64,000 nucleotides of DNA from Protonemura montana. Its lineage: Eukaryota > Arthropoda > Insecta > Plecoptera > Nemouridae. Below the pieces are notes generated by a model that searched no databases, was not told the origin of the DNA, and saw only the letters and a list, made by a program, of their open reading frames with translations. Where the stretch lies: contig OX387604.1 of the NCBI GenBank assembly GCA_947568835.1, positions 10,757,860 through 10,821,859 on the forward strand, given 5' to 3'. Shown here one piece after another: positions 36,801 to 50,744 of this stretch (its first letter is position 1; each line of letters begins with the position of its first letter). Both the position numbers and the translations under genes were made by a program.

Positions 36801-37222
36801 GCATCATGAAATATTTTGTATACATCGTTTTGGTTGTGGTAGGTTAATACAGGCAAATCAGAGCCATTCCAGGCTAAGACTGATTTCCAACAGAAACCTA
36901 ATATCAATTTTGTTTACAGCTTTTTGATACCAATAACGTGACTTCCTGGGTGTCAAATTCCGCTGAATATGAGCTTAACAATGTGTAGAGCAACCTTCAT
37001 TTACTGTGAAACAAACGAAATAATTAATTTCTCATGAAAACTTTGGCAATTGTTTACCATCGTGTAAGTGCAGTTTTTGTCATCAGATCCTCCTAGCACT
37101 GCGAGCACGTCATCTTCTAACTGTTTTTCCTCCTCCAAAAATTCCTCCAGAGTAATTTCTCTCGAGTTTTCATCACACTCCTTTCCCACAATTGAATTTC
37201 CCGAGGAGCTAGATTCTGCCAT
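33801..37222 (-). CDS. UBR7: UBR7, putative E3 ubiquitin ligase (UBR box and PHD-like finger)
   Basis: UBR7 is a nuclear protein with a UBR-type zinc finger followed by a PHD-like finger; in vertebrates it is reported to ubiquitinate histone H2B. Exons in transcript order: 37222-37058, 36279-36076, 35830-35678, 35594-35411, 34294-34031 and 33952-33801. They total 1122 nt, giving 373 aa, and all phases close. Exon 1 encodes an acidic leader ending LGGSDDKNCTYTM. Exon 2 carries the UBR box (residues about 56-123: YACLTCTP, GICLACSYSCHEGHDL, FRCDCGNSLF). Exons 3-4 hold the PHD-like finger (YCTCSRPYPDPE, DEMIQCVICEDWHHGKHLG, MICLSC). Exons 5-6 encode the helical C-terminal region with WRAKLCRCEKC and EDIREFFSEMQAKKRPR. 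Human UBR7 is 425 aa, so this copy is about 50 residues shorter, mainly between the PHD finger and the WRxKLC block. An in-frame upstream ATG at 37303 would add 27 residues; the MAESS start fits the family better. Confidence 0.93.
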
Positions 37223-40200
37223 AATGCCACAGTTGTCGACCCTTTCACTTCTGACTTTCGACTGCGCGAGCGCTAAACAAGATGCAGGATATTCACACCC
37301 CACTAGGCGCGAAAAGGCACGTCAAATCTTATGGGCCGACTCTTGCGCGGGAATTTAGTTATATAAGTAAAGTGATGTTGATAATATTATTTGTTTGTTA
37401 GAGATTATTTGAGCACGAAACAATGAAATACCCATCTAATTTAGAGAATTCGTTATTTAACCCAGAATTCACATAGGTTCTCAAATTAAAAAAATACATT
37501 TCAAATGGGACTCTACTGGATGTGTATTGGTTAAACTCGTACTACGAATGTAAATCTGACCTGCCCATCATACAAGAGGCCATCAATTATAGTTGAGGAA
37601 TTTTCTTCAAATACATGTTATACGATTATTTTGTAAAATTAAAAAATAAATTAGTAGTTGAATTGAATCTTGTTGAATAAGACTTTCTTGGGCGCCTGTC
37701 GCGTCCCTTGGGCCTTCTCAACTCCTAACTTCACTGTTTTTGGTTTGTTATGCGCTAATCTGCACTTGTTCCCAGGTTATATCAAAGTAATACGAGCAAG
37801 ACAAAGATTAGTTTCTGAATCTTGAAAAAAGATCATTACATGCATGTGGAATAAATACATTCATTACATAGGAGCAACTACAAGATATAGAACATGTATT
37901 CAACATAAGAAACACAATAATACAAGATCTCCTGACAAGGCCCTATTTCCTATCTCCTGCTTGGCCAAGGAAAAGAATAATACAATAGGTACGATACCAC
38001 ACAAATAATCTGCGCTGTTCAAACATCACCATATACAGCCTTATTACCGTTATTTCAGCGATGTTGACGTCAAGAATACTCAATTCTCTTTTTTCCAACT
38101 ATGCTGCAAATTTTCTTGCATTTGCCATAGATCGAGAGCAAACAAACCTGCTCTGCAGCTTCCAGTTGTTCTGACTTGCGATCACTCTCGTAGAGCATGT
38201 GGCTTTCTCACTTATCTTTATGCCTTGCAAAAAAAAAACACCGCTTTGATGCACTGACTCTGGTAACTGAATTTGTGCTCCTTTATCTACATTCATACCC
38301 CGCTCAGATTAACACTCTCCACTTTTGCATCTCACGATAGGCAGAGGTACTAAAGATGCACCAACCCCCATTTCAAATTTTCAACCAGCTAAGGTACATA
38401 CAAGAAAATCTTTTCCCAAGAGTTTTTTCAGCCTGTCATTAAAATACTACAGTGCATAGTAAATGCGCATGCAAAGTGTCAATAGTGCGTAAAAACCAAA
38501 AATGTTTAGCGCATGGACGAAAGGTGGATTAATTTTCCCAAAAACAACAGTGCCAAAGATAAAATTATACCTAGGTATCGTGCTATCGTGATAAAATAAA
38601 ACTGTGCCGACGCAGACTGCTAAAAGTGACCTACTTAGAAAGGTCATTCCCAAGTTTTTGGATTAAAAAAAAATTCCAATTAGGCTGATTTTATGTGGAA
38701 TTCCCTACAGTTACTTGATATTTTAGAAATATAAACACTTACTTATTCGATCTTATGAATAGATTGATCGTTTTTTCTATGGAGATTGGGTCACATGTGG
38801 AATAAAGTAACCATTTAGCTATTGGTTATTTTATTGAGCTTGCACTCTGATAATGGTTTAGCAAAAAGTTTCTAAGCCCATGTAACAGGTAATACTTTAT
38901 TCTAACGATGAAGCATCATTTTACATTACTTAAAATTTATATTAACACACACGCACACATTTGTGAGTAAAAAACCCAGTTCCTGAAAAAATCTTGTGAT
39001 CACTCTACACTGCAAGGCACAAGTTGAGGCATTGATTGACGGCACAATAAGTGTGCATTTATATTACAAGCGAGATTGAATCTGGACTTGGGTTGACCCA
39101 CTTCAAGAATCTGGTTTTCGACCAGTTATACATAATTTTTTCCAATGTCAATAAGTAAATACTGCTTGTAAGAAATGTTAATTCTGAGACAAAAATGCTA
39201 CATGTTTTAATCCAATAGCGTAAAGGTTGTAATTTTAAGATATCATTCGGTTACGACTATTTCCTATGATATAATCTATATAAACACAATTAATCACTAT
39301 TATAGGCCTTTTGTAAATGATCACGCATAGAATCACAAGCCTCACTGTAATGAAAATCAGGGGCGGCTTTAGGCCATTTTAGGAAAAATATGGTCACCGT
39401 GTATAACTATTGCTCAGGTACTCTAAACACACTAACTCTCAAATTGTACTTTTGTGATGGAAAATGGAATAACATTGGTCGCTAAAGTAATCTTGCTCTC
39501 GACTGATTTAATAAATTGTGTATCAGCTACCTCATTTGCAAAAAGGACATTTCTGCAGAACAAAAGCAAACCGTTAAATTTAATTTGAGTAACTGATAAC
39601 GATCTGTAAAGAAGGTTTATCTTCGAATTAGAAGCAAAAATGTCCTGACACACTGCATTTCAAATAAATTAATACAAATACTGATTTTGGCTTGAAGCAG
39701 TTTAGTAATAAAACAGTCCCAAAAACACCAGAGAAGGAAAACCATGTAAAATATTACTCTATGTTTAGAAAGATTAAAATAACCTTGATAACTAGTGCAC
39801 CTTTTACGGACGGAAGAAGAGCAAATGGAATAATGGCAGAGGAGGCGTAACTATCACAAAATACACCATTATTGCTCAATTGAGTAACCAAAGTGGATAA
39901 TCCAACCAGTTAAAACCACTAGCTAGTAGGCCGGCACTAAATTCACCAATAAATTATCAATAAATATTACATTGTGCTGCACACTTGTGTGACTTCAAAA
40001 ACCATTGCTCACAGGAATAAGTGCACTTGCACGCATCAGATATACTAGGGTATACAGTATCTTTGCATTGGATACTACCACAGATGGAGCATATATCTGA
40101 GATATTACTCAAGATAATTTACAAAATGTGGATCACTTCAAAGATGACAACGCTTACCAAACTACCTCAACCAAGTAGAGGCAAAATATGGCTTGGACCA

Positions 40201-40559
40201 CATTTTCATGCATGTCAATTAGAAATGGCAATTGCCACAAAATAGTTAATGCTATTTAAGGACGTTTTTAAGACATAATTTTGTTGTACTACTATCTCAT
40301 AACTAAATCTACATAAAAGTTAAAAATATCAAAAATAAAAAATGATATAAAATTTAGATAATTATTGATTAATAGTAAAAATGAACATACATGTTTTTAA
40401 AACTGAAAATGATTTTAAAATAACATTACATTACAGAGAAATACAGGTCACAGATCATTAATACATTACATTATGCTTCCTTGTTGGACACCCCCCACCC
40501 CCACCCTTAATGAAAAAATGAGATCAATCCACCCATACTTAGGACAGTAACTTCATGAC
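37223..40559. other. Intergenic DNA between UBR7 and WDR19
   Basis: It holds the UBR7 promoter side and the WDR19 3' side, both on the minus strand. No clear AATAAA was found for WDR19 within 300 bases of its stop. No other gene is recognised, and short minus-strand ORFs near 38100-38650 and 39430-39650 look random. Confidence 0.5.
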
Positions 40560-43500
40560 CTACTCAACAGAATGCCTATCAAGGTATGGCTTTATATTTT
40601 GTATGCTACGTAACTGTTCTGGGTATATAGCTTCTGAACACATTGGACAAGGCTCATCTTCTTCAATCAACCTGCAAAGTAATCAAATTATTAAATAAGA
40701 TAGCGACAAAATAAAACGGATAATATAGCACCAAAAAGTGTTCCTAAAATTCTTATCAGTCCTTAAACTTATCCTTACATGAGGAACTCTGAATAGATTG
40801 CTGGAAACTCACAGTGTGGACAAACTGTAAAATCATCTTTCACAATGTGCCGACCCTGTAAGGTATTACAAAATTATTGATCATGTTACGATTTAAAGGT
40901 AGACATCACAACAAGGATTGAGCTAATTGCTAACCGTAGCAATGCAGAATGGTATCTGTTCTTTGCAACCCATGCATCTCAGATCAGTATTTACAATCTC
41001 AGTATTGCACATCGGACATGGAGACAACTCTTCGTCAGGATCTTTAACATCGTTTTTCGGTGGTCTACGCACAATAGATTCCATTTTCCTAGCATATTTG
41101 GCATCAAGTTGTGGCCTATATTCAGGACGCATTAACATAGCTGCAAATGTGAATGCAGCTTGCTTCAAACCAGCACGAGAGCACTCAATCACCGTGGATG
41201 TCAATATCGGAACGATATCTGCAAAATAATGAACATTTTTTTGCAAACATTTTTACATCACGCCATTTAATTTCATCAAATGGAAAGCATGATTCTTAAT
41301 AAGTATTGTTGCTTACGAGCAGGAAATTTGGATATGTTCTGTGCTACTTTGATCAACAGACGAGCTGCTATCAAGTGGTTTCCTCGTCGAACATGTATTC
41401 TCACCAATGTATACAAGTGAAGCAATGTGAGACTTGAATAAAATTCAAAAGAAATAGACAAGCCCTCGTGGTGCAATTCTTGATACAGTCCTAGGAGTAC
41501 ACTATGAGCGCTACGATAGTTGCCTGTGAAAGGATCAAGGTTTGTATGATTTAGTTCCAAATATAACTATTACAAGTATAGTTTACGTTGTAGGTAAAAT
41601 ACAATACCTCTGATCTGTTCATCGTTTGCTATTATAATAGCAGTTCTCCCAGCATCTTTGTATTGTTTTTGTGCCATATATAAACGGAATACAAATTTAG
41701 GATCCTGAAAATAAAAAGAAAGCATTAGAGGAACCTCGTTCTGATCAATTTGTCCTGGAATAAAACTAAAAGTCAAACTTTGCTCACTCTGACAATGCCA
41801 TCAACTTCACCCAGAAACAATTTTAATAAGTTTTGTGTGAGAGCTTCATCCTTAGCCAAATTGATTGCATCGATGCACAAAGATAACGTTTCCTGCTCAT
41901 CATCGGCTTTGGCAGATGCTTGTATCAAATACGAAATTGCCTGAAAGCAAGACAGAATCAATTAAAACAGATTGCAAACAAGAGAGATGAGACAGCATCA
42001 AGGCTTCTTACAAGCCTATTATTACTTACTTTCTTATACTCTCCTGCAAAAAAGAAATATTTTCCAGCATTTTTGTTGTCTTTTTCTGCCTCATAGTGTT
42101 TGGATAAACTGAGGAAGTCTTGTGGTTGAGGAGTCTTCTCGCCGACAGTTAGCTGCGAAACAAGTATTTCCCCGAAAAGGCCCAGCTGTTTGCTTTGCTT
42201 TGCCAGCAAGAAAGCTTCGTCATTCCGTCCGGACATGATCAGGAACCGAATGGCAGAGTTGTAATCTTCTTTCTTTTGGAAATACCTGGCATTTGAAAAA
42301 CCGTTATGTGATATAAGATTATAAAATAGTTATAAAAAAAGCAGGTACTTACAATTTCACGTGATTTCTTTAACAATATACTGTTTTTATGCTGAGATCT
42401 TATAAAATTACTAAAACTATAACATTAAAAAGTAATAATCGTTCCCTTTCTTACGTTGCAATCAGCTTTGCACCATTTGCCGAATAAGTTTCTTGGATAA
42501 TCTCAACTGCTTTTGCTGGATTATTAAATTGGTTCAAATAAATCTGAATAACATTGTCTATTTCTCCAGCTTTTTCATAAGAAAGCAATGCATCTTCAAA
42601 GCGCTTGTCAGCTTCACATGCCTAGAATATAAAGTACAGTTCAGATGAATGGTGGCCATAGCCACAACAAATGTTGTTTAATGAAGACATTTTTACGATA
42701 AGCGAAAACAAATAGAATCACTCTACAAGGGGAAAACATGGATCTCAAAAATACAATTACCTTAGCATATTGTAGATGAATCTTTGAAGATTTAATGCCT
42801 GGCAAAATACGTCCAACTGCAGTCCAATTTTTTAGCTGTATGTATAATACCGCAGCTTGATCAATGCACTTGCCTTTCTCGTATAAAACAGCAGCATCGT
42901 TCAATAACTTTTCAAGAGAAGAAATACAAATTAGTCAAAATTAGTAAACTATTACAGAATTCTAAAACTAGATCCAGTTGATTTCTAAAGAATAGTTATT
43001 GAATAGTTTTGATGCCTCTCAGAGGTGAGAGTGAAAAGTTTCTTTTGAGTAACCAAAAACCATTCAGTTTGCTAGGACTTGTCAGAACTCCTATGCTAAC
43101 GTTTTAAGTTCTGCTCAGCAATCAAATCGGCAGCACATGCTGATTGTTTTTTTTCTAATCTCTGCAGTAAAATAGTTAGGACTAAAAAAAAATCAAAGTT
43201 TGATTGGCGATTCCACGAATCAAAATTTTTTGTCGTTTGTTGATCAATTTTGCTGGTTAAGTAATTGACCAGGTAGTAATTTTCTTTTAGCAAGCATGAC
43301 ATTAGTTCTGGGACTCTGACTAAACCCAATGTCAACCAATTTGGCCCAGTAGCATCCTGTTAGTTGAAGATCGACATAATGACACGAGTTTTTAGGTTTA
43401 AAAACCCAGGATCAAAGTTTAATACGCTGACAAACTTCAATAGACAGTGATCCGCAATAGGGAGTACTTGCATTAGTTGCAAGTCTCGTGTTTATTAATG

Positions 43501-46500
43501 ACGCACTATTCCACGAATATTCGTAAAATCGTATCCTATCATATATATGGACTATTCGTACCAAATGGAAAACTACCAAAAAGCAGAACTTTCTCTGCAG
43601 TCAAACCAACTCACCTTCATTTCTTCCAATATTTCTGCGCAGTCCTTCTTTAGCTGGTCGCTTGCCCCAGGCTCCCCCGCGATTGTAACTCCCCTGCGAG
43701 TGTCCCCGCATCTTATCGCAGTCCTCGCCACCCCGGCGCGGCACAGGGCGACATGCTCTGCGTTTGCTTCGCCTTGAAACTCTACTAGCCCGCGCTCATA
43801 GTGGGAAAGTGCTTGGGGGTAGTTCCCACTGCACACAGAACATAAGTGGGTTAGTTCACCAAATTGCATGGCAAACGAGGCAGGCGCCCAGTGTATGTGT
43901 GAAATAGTACATATTAAAGGGAATAAGTTTGAAATTATGGTTCTTTTTAGATTTTTGGAAGTGAAAATTTAAGAAACCCACAAACCCGGGTAACAAAGAA
44001 CCCTACGCACAAGTTAGGTGTCGTGACTGCACTTGCTTATTGTCAAGCTCACAAGATTCTGTATCTAGTCTTTAAGACTACCAGTATTTATTCCTATACA
44101 ATCCTGGAATAATCTGGAATAATGTTTACCAAAGCTACCGTATTTAAAAAAATGGTTTGACTGCATTAACAAATTCTGTTTGTTGTCTATGGAGAAAATT
44201 TTAACATTAAAAGTAATTCAATACAGATAAGAAACTCACGTAAACTCGAGCTGCTGAGCATATCCTGTGGCAACAGACGGGATTTGTTCTGGAGCCGTGT
44301 TCTGAGCTAGCTGCAATGCCTGTTCCCAATGGAGTAGATCTTTCCGCATGTCTAATGCAAATTGGGGATTTCCCGATGCCAGGTACAACTCTTGCGCAAG
44401 GTCAAATTCTTCGAGAAACATAGCCAAGTGAGCAGACAACAGCGTTCTGTCCTCAACGTCCCTTATCGATTGAAGTGACAGAACCATTCCGGCATCCCCA
44501 ATCTCACGGTAGATGCGAATTGCAAGATCCACGTCAAGCGTCTTTAAAGCAGCTTCGGCCAACATGATGTATAACTTCTCGTTGGCAGTGGCCACACATA
44601 TTTTTTTAGCTTTGTCAAATCTAAAATGAAAAGTTAAGAAAAAATTAGAAGTTGCATTTTATGTGTTAATGTTCTATCTCAATTAATTTACGGCACTCTA
44701 TTAATTACCGGTTCAAAGTTAGCTGCATTTTCAAGCACTTTTCAATATCCTCAAATTCCTGTTCCTTGAGTGACGATAAACTCCCAATTGAATGTGTTGC
44801 AAGTCTTGAGACTCCCAGTTTTCCTCCAGATTTGACCATTATTACATCGCCATCAGCAAGTACAATTGGTTTTTCTTGTGATGGACACGGAGTTGATCCA
44901 CACCGCTGAATTGGAGGGGCTGGAACAAAATACACTTAGGTGTGGTGATTCAGCTAATATTGTGACCTATCTCTTTTATAAAATTTGGACAAGCCTGGAA
45001 CAACTGCTACATTTACTTACTATTAATTGAGAATCGAGTGTGGACGAATGTATACAGAGAAGTGTCATCATAGGCAATAAATATGTTTTTGTCTGTATCA
45101 TCCCATATGACACCCAAGCAACTGTTTGGAAAATCACTAATAAGCATCATATTTCCTTCAATCTGGAAACATTAAAGCACAATCAGATATTGTATTATAA
45201 AATTGATTATCATTGCATATAAAGGTGGATTTAAAGTATTCGAAAGTCGAACATGATGCAGAACATTGACTTCAAAAAACTCAGATAGATTATTTTCTTG
45301 CGGAGGGGATGCTAATGGACAAGAAAATTAGATTTTATGGTTCAGGGAAAATCTTCAATCTTTGTAAAGTTGACAGCTGCAAGTGCATCTTATGGGTGAT
45401 AGGATGCAGAGTAATTTAATTAGCAGCTGCTAGATCCAGGCAAAGTTTCTATTTCTACCACAGGGGACCAAATGCTCACAAATAAATTAAAAAATATTAT
45501 GACAATGGTAATATGACCAATGCACATTTGTGCATTGCAATTAAAAAACACAATATCCCGACAAACTCGGCAGCATTAAATTGTACTTACTGCACTGTAA
45601 AAGTACCAATCATTCTTCTCATCCAAAACAATTACTCGTCTCCCTACTTGATCTGGATAAACATTCCTAATTCCACAAGTGTGTTTCATCTCTGTTGTAG
45701 ACTTCCACTCGGTAAGGAAAAAGTAGTGTATACTCCCTGTCTAAAATTTAAAATTTAAATTTAAAAAAATCAGTTCATCATGTTTACAACACACATAAAG
45801 CGAAGGACACAGAAAGCAAAGGATGCTTGAAAATAATAATTTGAAACAGAAAAGGGCAACTATATAACTGTGGGCATTCGATTAATTAATTGCATTATAT
45901 ATCATGGTATGAAAATACCATGAAATGTATTCAGAAGTTTCAAGTATGAAATGGAGATTACTCACGTCAGTCCCATAAATAAGGAATTCATCGGTCAGCG
46001 CATGGCACGTGATGACAGTATTGAGAGTGGTGTCCTCCGGAAGCAACTTATTCTCTCTTTCGAACCTACTTGGCTTATCAGACCTTTCAATCTACACAAA
46101 AAAAAAATGCTGCATTACGATTTATATTAAAAACATCCAGTGCAGAGAGAAAATCCTATCAGTACCAATTATTGTTCTAAGTTCCTACTTACAAAGTGTA
46201 CTTGTATTGTGGATTCACATAATACAGCACAATACCCCCAGTTCATTTTTATGCTGGTAATAGAGCTAAGATATTCTTGCTCCCTCATAAGTAACGGTCC
46301 AGAAGCATCTGATTTAACCAAGTCATAGAAATATGCAATATTATTCATGGCAACTGCAGCATGGTATCGACCAATTGCAATCACTGCAGGTTCCACTATC
46401 AGAGCAATCTTATGAATTTCTTGTGGTTTACCCTGAAGGAAAGAAACACATTCATGTAAGGGAGACTGATTGTAACGAGCTGTAAACAACGCATAAAAAC

Positions 46501-49289
46501 ACATAAAAACGCACAACTAACAACGAATAAAAGTGTATTTTACCTGTTTATCTGCATCATAGCTTGAGATGGTCAAGTCGGTAAGACTTGTGAGTACAGC
46601 AATTTGCCGTTTGTTAGCAACTGCCAACTCCGAGAACTTTGACAAATAAACAAATACTGAGCCACCTGTGGTTGTGACGGCAAGAAGCTGACCGTCGTCT
46701 GACCAACTGATTTTGTCCACGCTTGACTCGTCATCCAGGCTGATAACACGCGCCACTTCCTGTAAGTTGGACATTTCGTGGATCTTTACTCTGTAAACAG
46801 AAGAAAATACATCATCCACTCTTCTGATTCATGTCAATCATTAATGATACTCTGACAAAAATTTTAGTCAATGCAAAATGACACAGAATGAAAAACTTAC
46901 TGGTTGTCCCCTCCACTCGCTACTTTCCGCAACGGCAGATTTAGAGCTATGTCACTCATGTGCTCTTTGTGATTTTTTATTTGGAATAATTCTTGGCCAA
47001 TTTCTTTCATGTGGGTTGAAATGGCAATAAAGAAACCTCCAGAAAAACCAAGTAAAATGTAACCATCGTCAAACCTGCAAACAAATTATGCATTGTATTC
47101 TTATTGTATTGCATTCCATATTGTCAAAAAAATAAAAGACGATTAGCCTGACACAAGACTTGGCTTATGTGGGTTTTTTCCCCAAAACAAGTTCTGGTTA
47201 TTTATGTACTTTATGTAATATGTAAAAAAAATTAATAAATTTTTTTTTTTTTGTATACTAAGCATACATTTTTAAAAAATATGAGAGTTCAAAATTGCAA
47301 CTTACCATTTGTAGGTGACAACTTGTCCGTATCTTGGCTGAAACGCCAGTTCTACAGGATTATCCGGATCGTTTAGGTTGTACAAAAATAATGTTTTTTT
47401 GCTAACCAAAACTGACACCTGAAATATAAATAATTAAAGTGAGTGGAAATGGTTGAAATCTCATGATTGACAAAAGTAACATTTAAAATACATAAATAAA
47501 CTGTACGCACAGTGTATTCAGCCTCGCCCGACCTATCGTCGAGCTTCATTTCAGAGAAAGTTAGGACCGAAGGGTCTCCTCGTAAAGTAATTGTCTTCAA
47601 GGTGTCACCTTCGACATTACTCAGGCTGATGGTCTTGTCTTCAGAGCACAGTCCAAGAACCATGCCAGTATTCCAGGCACCACATATTATCTTCCGGCTG
47701 TGTTTTCCCAATACGGGAATGCGTCTGAAAAATGTTTGCCGTTTGATTAACTTTAACTATATATATGTATTGAAATCTGTAACTGTATTTCATCACAAGT
47801 AAAGAGAGAAGAGGAGGTGTTTCATGGAAAAATCTTGTTAATGTTTAATCATCTTGCCAAAAAAAAATATATATACATTTCTTGACATTAACTTCTGGAA
47901 AAAATGTGAAATCAGATGAAAAAAAGTATTGATAAATAATACAAGATAAAGTAAAAGTAAAAGTAAGATGATAAAAAATTTTGACAAGTTGTGTCTCCAC
48001 AAAACACCGTTTCGTTCTTCTGATAAGTTGCACTCCTCTCTTCTCTTCCATCCGCTTTCACCAGTTCAGGGTTCAGGTCGCAGAAACCTTGCTCTCCGTA
48101 ACCTCTGTTCGATGGTGTACGATGGAATGGTCTTTACCTTGGCCAGGCAATCAAGGGTGTACCTGACAGACTAATGGACTTACTTGGATGAATTGTGGTT
48201 GTAAATAGAGAGATTTCCTTTTGATGAACCTACAGCCAATATCTGGCTAGTCTTTGTCCACATAAGACAGCATAGTGGGTCTCTCAGGCCAGTGTCAATT
48301 TGAGCTATTTTCAATGTATGTGAATCCCAAAGGGTGATGTAATTTGAAGTGGTGCTTATTATTGCCAAAACGTCACCGTCTGGGTCCCAAGACATATCGG
48401 AACACAACCTAAAGAATTTCAATCAGTTAGATTATAATATAACGATGATTGGTGAGGTGCTGTTTATTAGAAAACCACCAAATTTCAATGTCAAAGAATT
48501 GACATCAAGAAAAAAAAAATATAATGTATATGCATTTGTTTTTTATTGGTTGCCTTATTCATCCTATAATGTAATTCATTCTAAATTTCTTTCTTCAATT
48601 TCAATTTTCTTTTCTGCTTCCAATAATTCAACACTTCTCACATTCATAGTGAGTGGTGATCAGTGGGGATCATACTGAATTTTTCCTGATGTTGCCACTG
48701 GTGGCAACTGATTCACATGGCAGAATTGTGTTGTTGTTTTTAATAAAAGGACTTTAAATTCTAATAAAAGAATACCTCAAGGTAGATTTTAATGCATGCT
48801 TAAAACATTGTAATATCCAAAATTTTGATTCTTTGAGAAGTACTTTATGCTAAATTAGAGTATGGAGAAATTATTACCCTTTAATCTTAATAAGATCACA
48901 TTTTTGTCCAATGCGATTATAAATAAATACATTTCCATCCACGCCAGACGTAGCAAGATAACCGCTTTTGTCTCTTTGCCAGGATACAATAATTTCACCA
49001 TGCCCATGAGGCCTTTCTAAAGCAAAAAGCTCCTGAAAATAAACATATACATTAATTAAAACCATGGACACAGATTTTGACGCCAAAAAACAAAAGTCAT
49101 CACATTAAAGTACGCATGAGAAATTGTTTAAAGGCAACATCTACAACAACTTCTAACAAACTAATGCAGGCATGTTTAAATAATCAATGAACAAAGAAAA
49201 TTAAATTCTGAAATTCTGTCAAAAGCAACACAATTTATATCCTTCCCCTTTATTTTAGTATAACAATTTACCTTTTCACTGGCTGCCAT
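40560..49289 (-). CDS. WDR19: WDR19/IFT144, intraflagellar transport complex A subunit, 23 exons
   Basis: IFT144 is a core subunit of the IFT-A complex, which drives retrograde transport and membrane-protein entry in cilia. Exons: 49289-49272, 49032-48878, 48408-48184, 47724-47511, 47418-47306, 47074-46901, 46790-46544, 46432-46193, 46091-45966, 45740-45591, 45162-45021, 44919-44709, 44620-44240, 43828-43615, 42907-42761, 42621-42455, 42285-42030, 41940-41788, 41704-41608, 41523-41317, 41218-40935, 40855-40779 and 40671-40560. The sum is 4110 nt, 1369 aa, and every junction keeps phase. Human WDR19 is 1342 aa. The N-terminal half is two WD40 propellers ([37 protein letters not shown]). The C-terminal half is a TPR-like helical solenoid ([43 protein letters not shown]). 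The tail has paired-Cys motifs [16 protein letters not shown] and CPMC, as in the family. Start MAASEK is a tiny 18-nt exon. The gene looks intact. Confidence 0.95.
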
Positions 49290-50330
49290 TTTTGGTAGAT
49301 GAGTTATGTTTAATTTTCAGACTGCTTAAAAAAATATATATAGTTCGAACGTCGCTTTGTAAACATAATCTAAACCAAACGCAAATCGCAGCATTGACAC
49401 GAACATTACTCTCCTTGGTTCGTACTTGTTTTGTATTTATGTCATCGCCATGACAACCAATTGTTATATCACCGCACAACACGTATCGTGGTAATAGGGG
49501 CTGCCATTCGGCCGATGGCTTGTGTGAAAAAGGGGCCAAACCATGCTCACACTGCAGCAACTCGCGCCTCGAGCACGCAAAGTTGCATGTCGGCTTCCAG
49601 TTGGTGTCATGGCGTCGTGGGTACAGGAGCAGCACGCGAGAATGACTGAAACAGGTACCCTTAAGCTTGAGCTCGCCGTCGGTGATCCAGCATTTTTATT
49701 TCATAAAAGTTAAAATATGAGGAAAGTAAAGATTATCATTTTATTGTATCTTGTTATTAACTAATAACATAATTTTCAGACAGTCACAGCCAGTCAGTAA
49801 CCTATGGTAACAGGAAAGATGATCGTTATTGTATGTTTGTTATTTGTTTTATTATATTGCAGCTGTGCAACCGAGACTGCCTACCACCCACAATTGCAAG
49901 CTGTGTGTAGAAAACCCTGATTTTGCATCATAGTTGATTGCTGAATCAGTTGCTACTGATCACTACTGATGACTCTCTTTGAAGAGTCAATAAGGGGACT
50001 CTCTATTTGACACTTTAAAGGGGCACAAAACACGTTTTGATCACTTTGCAGTTTCAGATTGACTAATGTACTAAACAAAAAATTCCAGCTTGATTTGGAA
50101 AATTTCGAAACAGGTCTGTTTTGTAAACAGGTCAGGGAAATATTATCGCACAACGCTGCGTTCGTGAGTGGCCCTAGAGCGGGTGGTCGCCAATGTATTT
50201 ACATGGGTGGCATGCAGAAGTTTATGATCAATATTTGTCACTACATCTTGCTCAGTTTCATTCTATCCATCATTAAGGAAGGATGTAAAGAGTACTTCTA
50301 GTCTATCGTGTAACATCGATCGATTTTACA
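49290..50330. other. Shared upstream region of WDR19 (-) and THAP gene (+)
   Basis: The two genes point away from each other with 1041 bases between their start codons, so promoters for both are expected here. A GC-richer patch lies at about 49440-49660. I see no clear TATA box or X-box pair strong enough to call for the ciliary gene. Confidence 0.45.
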
Positions 50331-50613
50331 ATGCCTCAGTGCTCGTATTACAGCTGTTACAGTACCGATAAATCAGTACCTCGCCGAACATTTCACCGAT
50401 ACCCGAATAGAGATAAATCTCCGAAGCGATTTGCTGTATGGAAGGCTAGAGCGTTTAGGCACAACTTTGAACCTCATGCCGGGTCATGTGTTTGCTCAAA
50501 ACACTTTTTGCCCGGTGATTTTCATCAGTCTGACATTTCTAAAAAACGATTATTAGGTGAAACCGGCCGTAAGCAATCGATACATTTATACCCGGGGGCA
50601 GTGCCAACCCAGC
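50331..50613 (+). CDS. THAP-domain protein, first coding exon (gene incomplete)
   Basis: THAP domains are zinc-dependent DNA-binding modules about 90 residues long, related to the DNA-binding domain of P-element transposase. The exon starts MPQCSYYSC. It has the C2CH zinc ligands Cys4, Cys9, Cys55 and His58 (spacing C-x4-C-x45-C-x2-H, within the THAP rule), the conserved Pro25 and Trp37, HFLPGDF just after the last ligand, and PGAVPT at residues 88-93, the AVPTxF box. The reading frame stays open to 50744, but beyond AVPTQ it looks like intron. I place a tentative donor at 50613/50614 (GTGTTT, weak). Its phase 1 end would fit the candidate exon at 54750. What lies after the domain, and hence the role of the full protein, is not known. 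Confidence 0.8.
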
Positions 50614-50744
50614 GTGTTTCGAAATCACTCGGCATCCACTCGGCTTACATAGTCCACATTTGCACCAGAAAATATTGTTCCTACGACCTGCATATGCATG
50701 TAATGTACGATCGTCCTCACCCACTAAAACTACACAGTCAATAA